Assembly (NCBI GenBank): GCA_028571685.1
Contig: CM053140.1
Location: 60,146,201 to 60,210,200 of the forward strand
DNA: 64,000 nucleotides
Direction: 5' to 3'
Origin: Heterohyrax brucei
Lineage: Eukaryota > Chordata > Mammalia > Hyracoidea > Procaviidae
Shown piece by piece: positions 21,538-31,607 of this stretch. A model generated the notes under the pieces. That model saw only the letters and a program-made list of their open reading frames with translations. It had not been told where the DNA came from and made no database searches. The translations under genes and the position numbers were made by a program. Position 1 is the first letter of the stretch; each line of letters opens with the position of its first letter.

Positions 21538-21551
21538 TAGAACTTGTGCCA

Positions 21552-21717
21552 AACAGACAACAAACCCACTTCCACTGAGTCAATTCTGACGTATAGGGAC
21601 CTACAGGGTGGAGTAGAGCTGTCCTATAGGGTTTCCAAGGAGCGTCTGGTAGATTTGTACCGCCAGCCTTTTGGTTAGCAGCCATAGGTCTTACCCACTA
21701 CAGCCACCAGTGCTCCT
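21552..21717 (-). mobile_element. AfroSINE, antisense, with 13-bp target duplication
   Basis: CAACAAACCCACTTCCACTG, AGAGCTGTCCTATAGGGTTT and GCCTTTTGGTTAGCAGCCAT to inverse head ACAGCCACCAGTGCTCC. AGAACTTGTGCCA (21539-21551) and AGAACTTGTACCA (21718-21730) match at 12 of 13. Confidence 0.92.
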
Positions 21718-21779
21718 AGAACTTGTACCAGCATCTCAGAACTTATGGGCGTAGATTCCCGCACAAGACATAGATTCTC

Positions 21780-21955
21780 AGGCCACCAGAGCAGGGAAGA
21801 ATTAGGTAATCACCTGGCCCAATGTCTGCATGCTACCGCGGAGAAGACTGTGGTGTGGAGAAGGACGTGAACCGTCTAAGCTACATAGAGTTGACGGCAG
21901 AGGAGGTGCCAGAACTTGATCACCTGATTCTCAGCTGATCCTCTCTCAGTTACGC
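21780..21955 (-). mobile_element. MIR-like relic, antisense
   Basis: AATCACCTGGCCCAATGTCT and GAACTTGATCACCTGATTCT fit a weak inverse MIR; low similarity. Confidence 0.35.
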
Positions 21956-21959
21956 TTTA

Positions 21960-22659
21960 GCCAACTTGGTCCCAGGCCAAGTGGTGCTGGCGGAGCCCGG
22001 AATTCAACAGAAGGACAGGGCAGAGCTGGAGAGGAGGCAAGGACTTGGTAGGGAGCAGTGAAAGGAAGCCTTTTGAGGACATGCTTTACATTGGGAACTT
22101 TAGGGTTCTGGAGGACTAGTGACTGAGTCTTTCCCTGGTTCTGACTGGGGCTCATGGACAGACCGGAAGCTGATGTTGTGGCAGCCTGCAGCGAGACTAC
22201 CACAAAGCTCTCAGTGAAATGAGAAAAAGGTCAGTACAGTCTCCTGTTATCAAGCTGTCAACTATCCTTTTTTGAAAACGCCTATTTTTACCGTAAAATT
22301 GTGCCATTCTTGTTTTTGTTTGCATGTCCGTGTGTGTGTAGGAAAGCGTTTTTTTCCCTTGTTTAATGAAAGGACTGTGAGAGTAAACCCTTGTTGATTC
22401 TTTTGAACTTTCTTTGCAAATGTCAGAGAGTTTTGTAACTGCAGAACTTGTCAGTGCCTTTAGTACATTAATGTGTGTTGTGTATCATGATCCTCACCCT
22501 TGTTTGGAACTATGATAAATCCTGGTCCTTAGAACACCAACTGCTACCACCTGAAACAAGTTTTCCTTCAACCTAGTTCAGGAAATGCTGAGTTAAATCA
22601 CGTAGAAGTTGGTGTGACTTCTTAACAATGACAGTTCCTAGAATTGGCTGGGCACACAG
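21960..22659. other. Unplaced DNA; AT-rich stretch 22225-22500 may be conserved
   Basis: 22225-22500 is repeat-free and AT-rich (CGCCTATTTTTACCGTAAAA, AAACCCTTGTTGATTC). No coding frame. Confidence 0.35.
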
Positions 22660-23184
22660 GGTCATGGATTGAATTTTGTCCCCCAAAAAATATGTGTAGC
22701 CATGTGGTTGGGCCATGATTCCCAGTATTTTGTGATTGTCCTCCATTTTGTGATTTTCCTGTGCTGTGTGTTAAAGGATTAGGGTGGGCCTGTAAATCCC
22801 TTCATAGGATTAGTTCCCTGCTCCACTGTAAAAGAAGTTTACCTGGAGCATGGCTTGTACCACCCTTAATCCTTTCATCCTACAGGAGAGAAAAGGAAAG
22901 AGAAGCAAGCAGAGAATTGGAAAACTCACACCATCAAGAAAACAGCATTGGGAGAAGAGCGCGTCCTTCAGACCTGAGGTTCCAGCATCAAGATGCTCCC
23001 TGGACAAAGACTGATGCAATACCAGACTTTCCTCCAGAACTGACAAGCGGAAAAGCCTTCCCGTGGAGTCGACACCGTGAATATGGACTTGTAGCCTACC
23101 AGACTATGTAGGAATCAACTTTCCTTTGTTGAAGCCATCCACTCTGTGGTAGTTCTGCTAGAGCAGCACTAGCTGACTAAAATA
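22660..23184 (+). mobile_element. Solo LTR, MLT1-like MaLR family
   Basis: GTCATGGATTGAATTTTGTC, GGGCCATGATTCCCAGTATT, GATTAGGGTGGGCCTGTAAA, GCCTTCCCGTGGAGTCGACA, and the end GCAGCACTAGCTGACTAAAA. This copy keeps the GGATTAGGGTGGGC block that others lack. Fossil; no internal region. Confidence 0.8.
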
Positions 23185-23474
23185 CCTGGTATTTGCTTTA
23201 TCCCAGTGTTGTACAGAGTAATAAATCATTCTGTCAGCACCTAGCGGTATTGGGGCCACGCGCTCCTGATCTCCATGGTCACACTGGAAATCCCCAAGAT
23301 GTTGCCAACACCAGCAGTGAAACCAGCTCCCAAGAATTCTTCAGCCTGGCAAATTGCCTCACAGAATTCAGCTATGCTCTCTGTCATTGAGTGTTTCTCC
23401 TACATACATGACACTGCAGGTCTTGGGAGCAAAAGTGAGTGGCCTGAATTGCCATTGGGAAGGATTAACAACAA

Positions 23475-23672
23475 GAAGAGGACATTGTGCTTAGTTAAGA
23501 GAGCCAGTGAAGGTGAAGGAGATCCTAGGTAACATGGAGTGCCACACTAACTGCAGTGATGGACTCGGACATGCTAGTCATTGTGAGGCCAATGAAGGAC
23601 AAGACAATGTTTCATCCTATTGTACACGTGGTGCCCGTGAGTTGGAATTGATTGGATGGCACCTATCTGTCT
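23475..23672 (+). mobile_element. RTE-type LINE 3' end
   Basis: AAGAGGACATTGTGCTTAGT, GGACTCGGACATGCTAGTCA, TTGTGAGGCCAATGAAGGAC and the end GTTGGAATTGATTGGATGGC. A TCTGTCTATCATCTATCC tail follows. Confidence 0.8.
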
Positions 23673-23699
23673 ATCATCTATCCTTCTCTCTATCCAACA

Positions 23700-24680
23700 A
23701 AATAAATAAAAGACTCTTTGATGGCTACAAGCGTGGGAAGGGAGGGAGAGGGTTGATCATAGATTAGATAGTTGATAGAAATTTGGTTAGATGAAAGCAG
23801 TGACAGCACACAGTAGAAAATAGATCAACTTAACTGGACTTCACCATAAACTGAGAACTCTTCTAATCTCAACCTAATATTGCAAGCGTAGAGTAGCAGG
23901 GGCGGGGTAGGGAGGCCATGATCTCAGGAGACACAGGGGTCAATTGGCATAACTATCCTATTGCTAAGAAAGTCTTCTGCACCCCATATTGGTGAGTGGC
24001 ATCTGGGGTCTTAAAAGCTAGCAAGCTGCCATCTGAGGTACACCAAATAGTCCCAACTTACCCAGAACAGATTATCACCTAGAACAACAAACACACAAGG
24101 AAAAAAGAGCTCAGGAGACAGAAGAACCCAAGTGAATTGGAGACTGTATCCACATGTGACCAGAAGAACCAAATGGTACCTAGCCATCACCAAAGATAGC
24201 CATGAAAGGGCACACAATGTTGAGTCCCTGTGGTAACATGAGAAAAAGAGGGGTGCAGCTCAAGAACTCTACTAAAAGACCACAGTTGATGGTCTGACAG
24301 CCTGGGAGATCCCCTGGGAGCATGGCCACTAGACCAGCTGCTGCCCCTGTCCAGAAAATACTACTGAGGTCAACTCTTCGGACAAAAATGGATGGGACTC
24401 GGGGACACAATGTGACCATATGGTGCGTGTACTCTATGGATCTTTGGATTTATAGGATGCTGTCCTACTGGTCTCTTTCTAGATGATAGAGGAGAGGGTG
24501 GAAAGGAGGGGACAGGAGATTGTTAAGAAGATACAACAAGCATAGAATGAAAAGGAGGAATGTGTTCTCACTGAACAAGGAGAACAGAAGTTGCTGCAGA
24601 TAGGTGGGAATGCAAAATTAACTTGGATTGTATACTTTCACTTAATCACACGTAAAAAAATACAATGGTCAAGAAAATTT
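23700..24680 (+). mobile_element. L1 3' UTR with poly(A), sense
   Basis: AATATTGCAAGCGTAGAGTA, a G-rich tract AGGGGCGGGGTAGGGAGG at 23898, GGTGAGTGGCATCTGGGGTC, TTAAAAGCTAGCAAGCTGCC and GGTCTGACAGCCTGGGAGAT belong to the L1 3' UTR type seen antisense at 34443-35425. It ends in an A-rich tail (GTAAAAAAATACAATGG, AAGAAAA). It lacks ORF2. Confidence 0.75.
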
Positions 24681-26006
24681 TTTTTTTTTTTACTAGTTAA
24701 GCTACTCTATTTCACGGTTTTAAGAAGACTGGAGGAGATATTTCCAGTTTAAGATTCAGAGATTATCACAGGGCAATAGTTTCAGGGCTTCATCTAGCAT
24801 CCGTGGTTCCAGAAAGTCTGGAGTCCAAGAGAATTTGAAATTCTGTTCTACATTTTCCCTTTTTGGATCAGGATTCCTCTGTGGAATCCTTAATCAATGT
24901 GTTTAGTAATGGTGGCTGGGCACCATCCATTTTTTCCAGTCACATGGCAAACGTAGCAGTTGTTCACGGCAGCAATTAGCCACACTTTTCCTATCCCTCT
25001 CTATTTCAAAAACTAAGTGTCCTACTTTCTCTGTGGCTCCAGGTGAATAGAGACCAATTGTTACGCTTTGGATGGCTGCTTGCAAGCTTTTAAGACCGCA
25101 GGCACTATACAGTGAATTAGGAGGTAAAACAGAGGCCCTGAACAGTTACCAGCTCAATCAACTGAGACGCCGTAAGAAACCATGACCCTAAACTTTCAAA
25201 CCAAGGAATCAAATTCCATGAGGTTTTGGTTGTTCATAAGCAGCTTCATCAGCGACACTCTCTCTCTCTTTTAATCCTCTGTTGTTGTAAATATATTTAT
25301 TACGTAACTATGCCAATCAGTTTTATAGGTGTACAACTTAATGACAGTAGTAACAACAATCCACTATATAACCGTACCCTTGATCAATGTGATTTTTCCA
25401 TCACCATTAATTTCTCTTTTCCTCCTCCCTCCTGCCCAGGGTCAGATTAACCTGTAAGCAAGACATGCACAGAATTACAGTAAGCAAGGTACACAAGGGC
25501 TTGTTTGTGTTTACTGACTACTATCCTTCTATAATGCACAGTTTCACATGATTTTTACAACTCTGACATGGTGAAAACAGGTGAAGTTTTACACCACAGA
25601 CAAATAAGCACAAGTAACCCCAGGTATAGCTTGCTTATTGGGTAATCTGTCCCTGCTCCCACCTCTGAAAACAGCTAGAAAACTTTGTTCTCGTTTGCCT
25701 TTTCTTTTTTAAGTGAAGCTGCAGATATTTACCCTTTTGTGATCAAATTGACTTATTTCATTCAGCATGATGTCTGCCGACTCCATCCGTATGGTAGCAT
25801 TTATAGAGACTGCATTTTTCCAATTGGCTGGGCAGTATTCCACTGTATGTAGTTACCACATTTTGTTTATCTATTCATTTTTTGATGGGCTTTTAGGTTG
25901 TTTCCATTTTTTGGCTATTGTGAATAGTGCTTCTCTTTGAATTTTTGCTTTCAAGTCTTCTGGGTATATATCTAGGAGTGGAATTGATAGGTTATGTGGT
26001 AATTCT
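24681..26006 (-). mobile_element. L1 LINE, antisense, 3' UTR and end of ORF2
   Basis: Starts with a T13 run (inverse poly(A)), then the inverse 3' UTR: GGTGGCTGGGCACCATCCAT and GGCTGCTTGCAAGCTTTTAA. ORF2-derived sequence follows: CATTCAGCATGATGTCTGCC, CAGTATTCCACTGTATGTAG, TTTGGCTATTGTGAATAGTG and ATATATCTAGGAGTGGAATT. Interrupted by an RTE at 26007 and resumes at 27384. More diverged than the L1 at 34443. Confidence 0.8.
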
Positions 26007-26136
26007 ATGCCAAGGTGTTGGGAGGGAAGACAGCCACCTGGCCAACCAACCAGAAGAGATTCATATAAACGTCCATTCCATAGAAAGGTGATTCAATGGA
26101 ATGTGGAAATCATTTAGCAATTTATTAGCATCACAT

Positions 26137-26169
26137 CTCGGATCCGACTCGACGGCACTTGGCTTGGCT
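26137..26169 (+). mobile_element. Tail-only SINE (or RTE) insertion, about 33 bp
   Basis: The RTE text runs ATTAGCATCACAT, is broken by CTCGGATCCGACTCGACGGC plus ACTTGGCTTGGCT, then resumes ATAAAATTTTGCTGAAG. The inserted piece is the AfroSINE/RTE 3' end with a CTTGGCTTGGCT tail, and keeps four CpGs. No convincing target duplication. Confidence 0.7.
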
Positions 26170-26663
26170 CTAAATAAAATTTTGCTGAAGATAATCCAAA
26201 GACAGTTGTAGTCCTGTATCAACAGGGAACTGCCAGAAAGACAAGCCAGATTCAGAAAAGGATATGGAATGAGGGCTATCATTGCTGATGTCAGATGGAT
26301 CATAGCTGAAAACAGAGAATACCAGAAAGATGTGTGCTTGTTTTATTAATTATGAAAAGGCGTTCAACCATGTGAATCATAACAAATTATGAACAACATT
26401 TGCTAAGAGTGAAATTTTAGAACACTTAATTGTGCTTATGTGAAATATGTACACAGATTGATAGGCAGTCATTCAAGGAGAACAAGGGATACAGCATGGT
26501 TTAAAATTAGAAAAGTGTGTGTCAGTGTTGTATCCTTTCACCACACTTATTTACTCTGTATGCTGAGCAAATAATCTGAGCAACTGGACTGTGTAAAGAA
26601 GAATGTGGCATTAGGATCAGAGGAAAACTCATCAATAACCTGTGATATAAGCGTGACACAACC

Positions 26664-26888
26664 TTGCTTGATGAAAGCAAAGAGGATTTGAAGGACTTAC
26701 AGATGAAAATCAAAGACCACAGCCTTCGAAATAGCTTACACCTCAATTCAAGGAAAATAAAAATTGCAAAGACTGGACCAATAAGCAATATAATGATAAA
26801 TGTAGAAATACTGATTTTTTTAAAAGATTTCATTTTACTTGTATCTACAGTCAATGTTTATGGAAGCAACAGTCAAGAAATCAAATGA
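26664..26888 (+). pseudogene. RTE protein fragment, decayed
   Basis: Longest open stretch of the RTE copy: DESKEDLKDLQMKIKDHSLR, SNIMINVEILIFLKDFILLV and YGSNSQEIK, the part just after the YADD box in BovB/RTE reverse transcriptases. The frame is closed upstream and downstream, so the protein is dead. The family enzyme primes reverse transcription at nicked genomic DNA. Confidence 0.8.
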
Positions 26889-27383
26889 CACGTTGCACTG
26901 GACAATTGTGTTGCAAAAGACCTCTTCAGCATGTTGAAAAGCAAAGATGTCACTTTGAAGATTAAGGTGCACCTTACCCAGGACATGACATTTTTAATTG
27001 CCTCATATGTGTGTGAAAACTGGACATTGAGTAAGGAAGACTGAAGAAGAAGTGATGCCTTTGGTTTATGATGTTGGTAAAGAATATAGAATATATGTAG
27101 ACTGCCAGAAGAATGAAAAAGTCTGCCTTGGAAGAAGTGTAGCCAGACATGTTATCAGGAGGGACCAGTCCCTGGGGGAGGACACTGTAAGTGGTAAATC
27201 AGAGAGTCACTGAAGAAGAGGAAGACATCAATGGGATGGACTGATGCAGCAGCTGTAACAACGGGCTCAGATATTGCAGTGACTGTGAGAATAGTGTAGA
27301 ACCAGGCAGCAGTTCTTTCTACTGCAAGTAGGGTCTCTGTGATTCAGAACTAACTCGAAGGCACTTCACAACAAGGCAGTGCT

Positions 27384-27842
27384 GTTTGTAATTTTTAAAG
27401 GAACTGCCACACAGCTTTCTACAACAGTTGCACTATTTTGCATTACCACTAGCAATGGATAAATGTTCCAACTTCACACATCCTCATCGACATTGTTGCT
27501 GTTATTACTATTTTTGCACTAGCCAGCCTAGTGGGAGTGAAGCAGTATTTCAGTGTACTTTTGATTGGCATCTCTTTGATGGCTAATGACCATGGTCATC
27601 TTTTCATGTATTCAGAGGCCATTTGAATGTCCTATTGGGTGAAATGTCTTCAAGTCTTTTGCCCATTTTCTAATTGTATTATTTGCTTTTTAATTTATTA
27701 AAGTTCTATACATACTTTGGTTACTAGACTCTTATTGGGTTTATGGTTTCTGAAGATATTTTCCCAGTTGTTATCTTTTCACTTTTTTGTCAATTCTTTT
27801 GATGACATGTCCCATAAAGTCGTCTTCTTATTATTTCACTGA
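27384..27842 (-). mobile_element. L1 LINE, antisense, ORF2 part (continuation)
   Basis: AACTGCCACACAGCTTTCTA, GCACTATTTTGCATTACCAC, TTTGATTGGCATCTCTTTGA, GAAATGTCTTCAAGTCTTTT and TTTTCCCAGTTGTTATCTTT continue the L1 ORF2 text from 26006. Confidence 0.82.
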
Positions 27843-27844
27843 AT

Positions 27845-28400
27845 TGGGTGCCAGGCATTTAGGATATCCTGTATGATAAGATACCTTCTTGAGGAACCAA
27901 CAATTTGGTAAAAAGGACAGGAGTAACAAAAGCCATTACACTGTGGCATCATGAGAGATACTAGAGAGGGATGGTCTGGGGTCTATAAGAAAGTGAGACT
28001 GTGGGTATCTTGGAAGGCTTCCTGGAGGAGGTGAAGTAAGGCGACTGTTAGGGGTAGTAGGGGCTAGACAAACAAGCCACAGGAGAGGGCAAAACACCCA
28101 GCAAAGGCCCATAGGCCTACAAGAACGTGGTTCAGGAAGTGTGCCAGGATAATTCAGTGTGATACAAGACTGTGAAGGGAGAAGAGGACACAGAGCCTGG
28201 GTGCATGGTGAGGGACTTGAACACCAGGTGAGGGTAGAGTGGGGAGGCAGGGAGCAATTGTAGCTGGGAACCAGGCTTGCCACTATGGTAGGGATGGGTT
28301 GGAGCTGACAAAATGGGAGGCCGAGGCCATAGCGTGGGCAAGCAAGGATGGTGGCCCAAACTGCACCCTGGATGGAGACCTTCTGAGAGCCATCTGAGGG
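27845..28400 (-). mobile_element. LINE L2, antisense
   Basis: GGTGCCAGGCATTTAGGATA, GGAAGGCTTCCTGGAGGAGG and GGGAGCAATTGTAGCTGGGA follow the inverse L2 order. Confidence 0.6.
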
Positions 28401-29224
28401 GCAATGAAGCCTGAGGATGTAGTTGGTGATCCCTTTACAGAACATTCTCTGTTTGAAAGTCTCACCTCACTCAGACCACAGGACCATCAGCCTGGTCAGA
28501 CTCACCATTTACTGTGATCAATTAACATCATCTGGCACCCTTTTCTAACCGTTTGCTAATCGATAAGATCCAGGCAGCCGCCACTGAAACTCATACTGAA
28601 GGGGTGAAAAGCATTTAAGTGATGCCTGCAGGTAATTTTATTAACATTGTTCCACGTTTATCGCCTGTTGTTCTGAGTTAATTACACGGTGCTTAAATGT
28701 GTTTCTGTCTCTTCCTTTGTAATGTTCTTCATAATCAACGCATACTTACTTAACAGGATGGCTGAGTGGATGGGTGTGGTGAGCTTGTGTGACAGGAAGG
28801 AGGGGGTTTCTGTCCTCTGGGTGGTGCTGTAGGAGGGTGCAGCCGACCCAAGGGGAGTGGGCACTTTTACAGCCTTCAAAGGCTTCTCCGCTGATTCCAC
28901 AAAAAAAGTCTCCACAGTCTGGGGCTGGGTTAGAGATGCCAGATTGCGGGGCGTGGTGTTCCCAGACTGATGCCTTTTAGCTGGATTTATGACCTCAGAA
29001 AATAGATAAAATCTCTGTGAATGGAGCTTTCCTAAAACACGGACAGTGGTGCCAACATCACACAGTTGTTCTTCCCTCCCAGAATGTGAGTCTGAGGACA
29101 TGAGCCAGTGTTGATGGGGAAGGCAGGAGTGAACAGAGAGGGCAGGCAGGTCCGGAGGAAGGCTTCCTGCACCCCAGCCCACAAGGGGCTAGAATAGAGG
29201 ATGCACGGGTGCAGGAACGGGCAG
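28401..29224. other. Unplaced DNA; 28,530-28,760 possible conserved noncoding element
   Basis: 28530-28760 is AT-rich and repeat-free, with TTTGCTAATCGATAAGATCC, GTAATTTTATTAACATTG and GAGTTAATTACACGGTGC (homeodomain- and GATA-type words). The 166-codon minus-strand frame at 28682-29182 overlaps it but has no recognisable domain. Confidence 0.35.
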
Positions 29225-29405
29225 GAGATGTCTGCAGCAACACGATGCCTGGCCTGGGCCTTAAAGTGTGAGTAGGGGTCCCCATGAGTCAGATCCTACT
29301 CGACGGCACTTGGCTTGGCTGATTGACAAGGAACGGGAAGGGCATTTCAGAGAGACGGGGCATAACATGTGCAAAGGTTCAGAGGCACTAAGAGCGTCTC
29401 CTTGT
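29225..29405 (-). mobile_element. LINE L2, antisense, split by a SINE tail
   Basis: GGGCCTTAAAGTGTGAGTAG, then GATTGACAAGGAACGGGAAG, GGCATTTCAGAGAGACGGGG and ACATGTGCAAAGGTTCAGAG are the inverse L2. A 44-bp AfroSINE-like tail interrupts it. Confidence 0.6.
29276..29320 (+). mobile_element. Tail-only SINE (or RTE) insertion, about 45 bp
   Basis: GGTCCCCATGAGTCAGATCC, TACTCGACGGCACTTGGCTT, GGCT. Same 3' end as the insertion at 26137. L2 text is continuous across it. Confidence 0.7.
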
Positions 29406-29539
29406 TGCCTGGCTACAAGCAGAGCATTAGCCAGGAGAAGGAGGGCAGATCCCAGGCTTCCTGTGTGGCTAGGCTGCCAGCAGCTGCGCCCTCAGTGAGA
29501 AGAAGTGCTGGAAAGGCTTATATGGAGTGTTCAAACCTG

Positions 29540-29700
29540 TTCAGAGATTCTGGAGCCAACTGCCTGATGTGGGGCTAGTTACTTAACCTCCCGGTGTCTC
29601 AGTTTCCGAGGCGTGGGGCTTACAATAATTGAGTTAACCTATGTAAAGCACTTCCAGCTGCGTCTGCCATCCAGTAGGCACTAGGACTGACTATTTGCTG
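29540..29700 (+). mobile_element. MIR SINE
   Basis: TAGTTACTTAACCTCCCGGT, GTCTCAGTTTCCGAGG and GTAAAGCACTTCCAGCTGCG then CCAGTAGGCACTAGG. Confidence 0.7.
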
Positions 29701-29905
29701 CCATCAAAGCTCAATATGTGCCTGCTGAGCAAATGATCTGCTTGGTGGTTTCCTTGAATCCTAGAACCACCCAGCAAGTGCACAGAATCACAGGTCACAC
29801 TGAAGAAATTGAGTCCCATGAAGGTTAAGTGGCTTCTTCAAGGTCATGCTGCTGAGCTGGTGAGTAGGGGAATCAAGGTTCACCCCTGTCTGGTTTCAGA
29901 GCCCA
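29701..29905 (-). mobile_element. MIR SINE, antisense
   Basis: GTTAAGTGGCTTCTTCAAGG, TCATGCTGCTGAGCTGGTGA and CCCCTGTCTGGTTTCAGAGC are the inverse MIR order. Confidence 0.7.
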
Positions 29906-30480
29906 CCTAGAACTGAGCAGTGTCTGCCCCCTCGCACACCTTCTGTGGGCCTTCCTATAGCACTAGCCCCAGGTGAGCCCAGACACAGGGGTTTACACAG
30001 AGACCCCCAGCATCTCGGTGGAGAATGGCTTCATCCCTGCATGCGCAGCCCAGACCTGTGAGGAGGTATTCTCCTGCTTTGTCCCCAATTCAGCCTGAAG
30101 TTTCTGCACACAGAGGGCCCTTCTCAGTCCCTTTGGCAGGAAGTGGGGTACCCTCTGTCTTCTGGGCTAGGCTGCAGTACAGTTACCAGCCTACCTTGTC
30201 GTGAGGGTAGGAATAGCACTCCGGGTGAAACCTCCTGTGTGGATGAGTCCTGAGAGTTCCAGGACTTAGCTTAGGCACTCACAGAATGTCTTCACAGACC
30301 TGTGTGCCAGTATTTATCCTGGAGACTGAAACTTGTCACTAAGGCAGATGCCTGACACTGGAACCACAGAACAAATTTACATCCTCTAAGCCACAGACAG
30401 CTGCTGCTGCATCAACTTCTTGAGCCAGAAGGAGGAGAAACCCACTCCTCGGCCCAGAAGGTTCTGATGGTGCTTCTTCA
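29906..30480. other. Unplaced DNA
   Basis: Nothing recognised. Confidence 0.4.
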
Positions 30481-30489
30481 GTCGCAAAG

Positions 30490-30925
30490 GCCTCCAGGCT
30501 GGACCTCTGACTCTTAAACCCCCCCCAAAACAAAATCCACTGCCATCAAGTCAGTGCCAACTCATAGCAACCCTACAGGACAGAGGAGAACTGTCCCATA
30601 GTTTCCAAGGAGCACGTGGTAGATTTGAACTGCCAACCTTTTGGTTAGCAGCCATAGCACTTAATCACAGTGCCACCAGGGTTTCCTCTTAAAACCCAGC
30701 TGTCTCAAATCTCAGAATCTTAAATTCTCATGTCTTAGAGTCTTCAGTTAATAGAGTGTTAACACTATACGTATTTGAGTTGGAAGCCAGGGTCTTGGAT
30801 GCTGAAACTTTAAATTTTTTCTTTTTTAAAAAAAGTTAATAGAATCTTAAAACTATTAAATAATTGAGTTATAACCACAGAATCTGAACTTCAAGTTCAA
30901 AAGAAATTAGGATTTCAAGAACTTT
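30490..30925. repeat. Unnamed AT-rich repetitive stretch (AGAATCTTAAA motif) split by a SINE
   Basis: Variants of AGAATCTTAAA recur at about 30714, 30722, 30735, 30841, 30888 and 30917, alternating with CTTAGAGTCTT and AACTTTAAA. The AfroSINE at 30522-30685 sits near its left edge. Family unknown; the texture suggests a very old interspersed repeat. Confidence 0.4.
30522..30685 (-). mobile_element. AfroSINE, antisense, with target duplication
   Basis: AAAATCCACTGCCATCAAGT, GGACAGAGGAGAACTGTCCC, AACCTTTTGGTTAGCAGCCA and inverse head CAGTGCCACCAGGGTTTC. CTCTTAAACCC at 30511 and CTCTTAAAACCC at 30686 flank it. Confidence 0.92.
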
Positions 30926-30929
30926 AAAA

Positions 30930-31102
30930 TCTTGGTGGTGTAGTGGTTAAGTGCTATGGCTGTTAAACAAAAGCTCTGCAGTTCAAATCTGCCAGGTGCT
31001 CTTTGGAAACTCTATGTGGGCAGTTCTACTCTGTCTTATAGAGCCATTGTGAGTCTGAATCAGTTCTACGGCCATGGGTTTGAGATTTTTTGGTTTTAAT
31101 TT
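30930..31102 (+). mobile_element. AfroSINE
   Basis: Head TTGGTGGTGTAGTGGTTAAG, CTGCAGTTCAAATCTGCC, TCTACTCTGTCTTATAGAGC and tail CCATGGGTTTGAGATTTTTT. Confidence 0.92.
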
Positions 31103-31370
31103 TCATGTTGTTCAGATGCCTAGCCCACAGTCAAGTTCCCTCCACGATGTTTCAACAAGTGGCCTCTGGGCCTTAGAGCTTGTTCCAGCACTTCCTTCTT
31201 CAGGAAGCCCTCCCTGAACTCCCAAGGAGGTCAGATCTCCCATCTCAGGCTCTCAAGGCTCCTTCTGGTGGCATCTCCATTTGTTTTCATGATTATATCA
31301 CTGAGTTTTTCTCTTCCCATCTCCCAGACTGTCAGCCCATCTTAGCAGGCTGATTGGGTTTGTTCCTCAC

Positions 31371-31604
31371 TGAGTCCCTGGAAGAATCTCTGAGTGGTAC
31401 AAACAGTTGATGTGCTTGGCTGCCAACCCAGAGATTAGAAGTTTGTTCTGCCCAAATATGCCTCTAAAGAACGGCCTTGCAATCTACTTTTAAAAAAAAC
31501 AGTCATTGAAAACCTCACGGAGCACAGCTGTACTCTGACACAGGTGAGGTTGCCATGAGATAAAACTGACTCTGTAACAACTGGTGTGTTCGTTTGTATC
31601 CTTA
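31371..31604 (+). mobile_element. AfroSINE, long form, first of a tandem pair
   Basis: Head GAGTCCCTGGAAGAATCTCT, middle CAATCTACTTTTAAAAAAAA and CAGTCATTGAAAACCTCACG, tail GGTTGCCATGAGATAAAACT and AACAACTGG. Confidence 0.82.
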
Positions 31605-31607
31605 GCA

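Larger units (their letters stand above)
26007..27383 (+). mobile_element. RTE-type LINE, 5'-truncated, inserted in L1
   Basis: Starts CTATGCCAAGGTGTTGGGAG and runs in order to the 3' end TAACTCGAAGGCACTTCACA. Landmarks: GCTGAAAACAGAGAATACCA, TATGCTGAGCAAATAATCTG, GTCAGGAGGGACCAGTCCCT-like text near 27160 and GCAGCAGCTGTAACAACGGG. About 1.35 kb of the 3' half remains. It separates two halves of the same antisense L1, so it is younger than that L1. Confidence 0.85.

Noticed and set aside
13791-23190. CCTGG after the LTRs ending at 13790 and 23184 as the start of a shared internal region
   Set aside because: Similarity ends after five bases (CCTGGGATGC versus CCTGGTATTT), consistent with coincidence.
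28682-29182. 166-codon minus-strand frame as a gene
   Set aside because: Overlaps an AT-rich candidate noncoding element and has no domain similarity.
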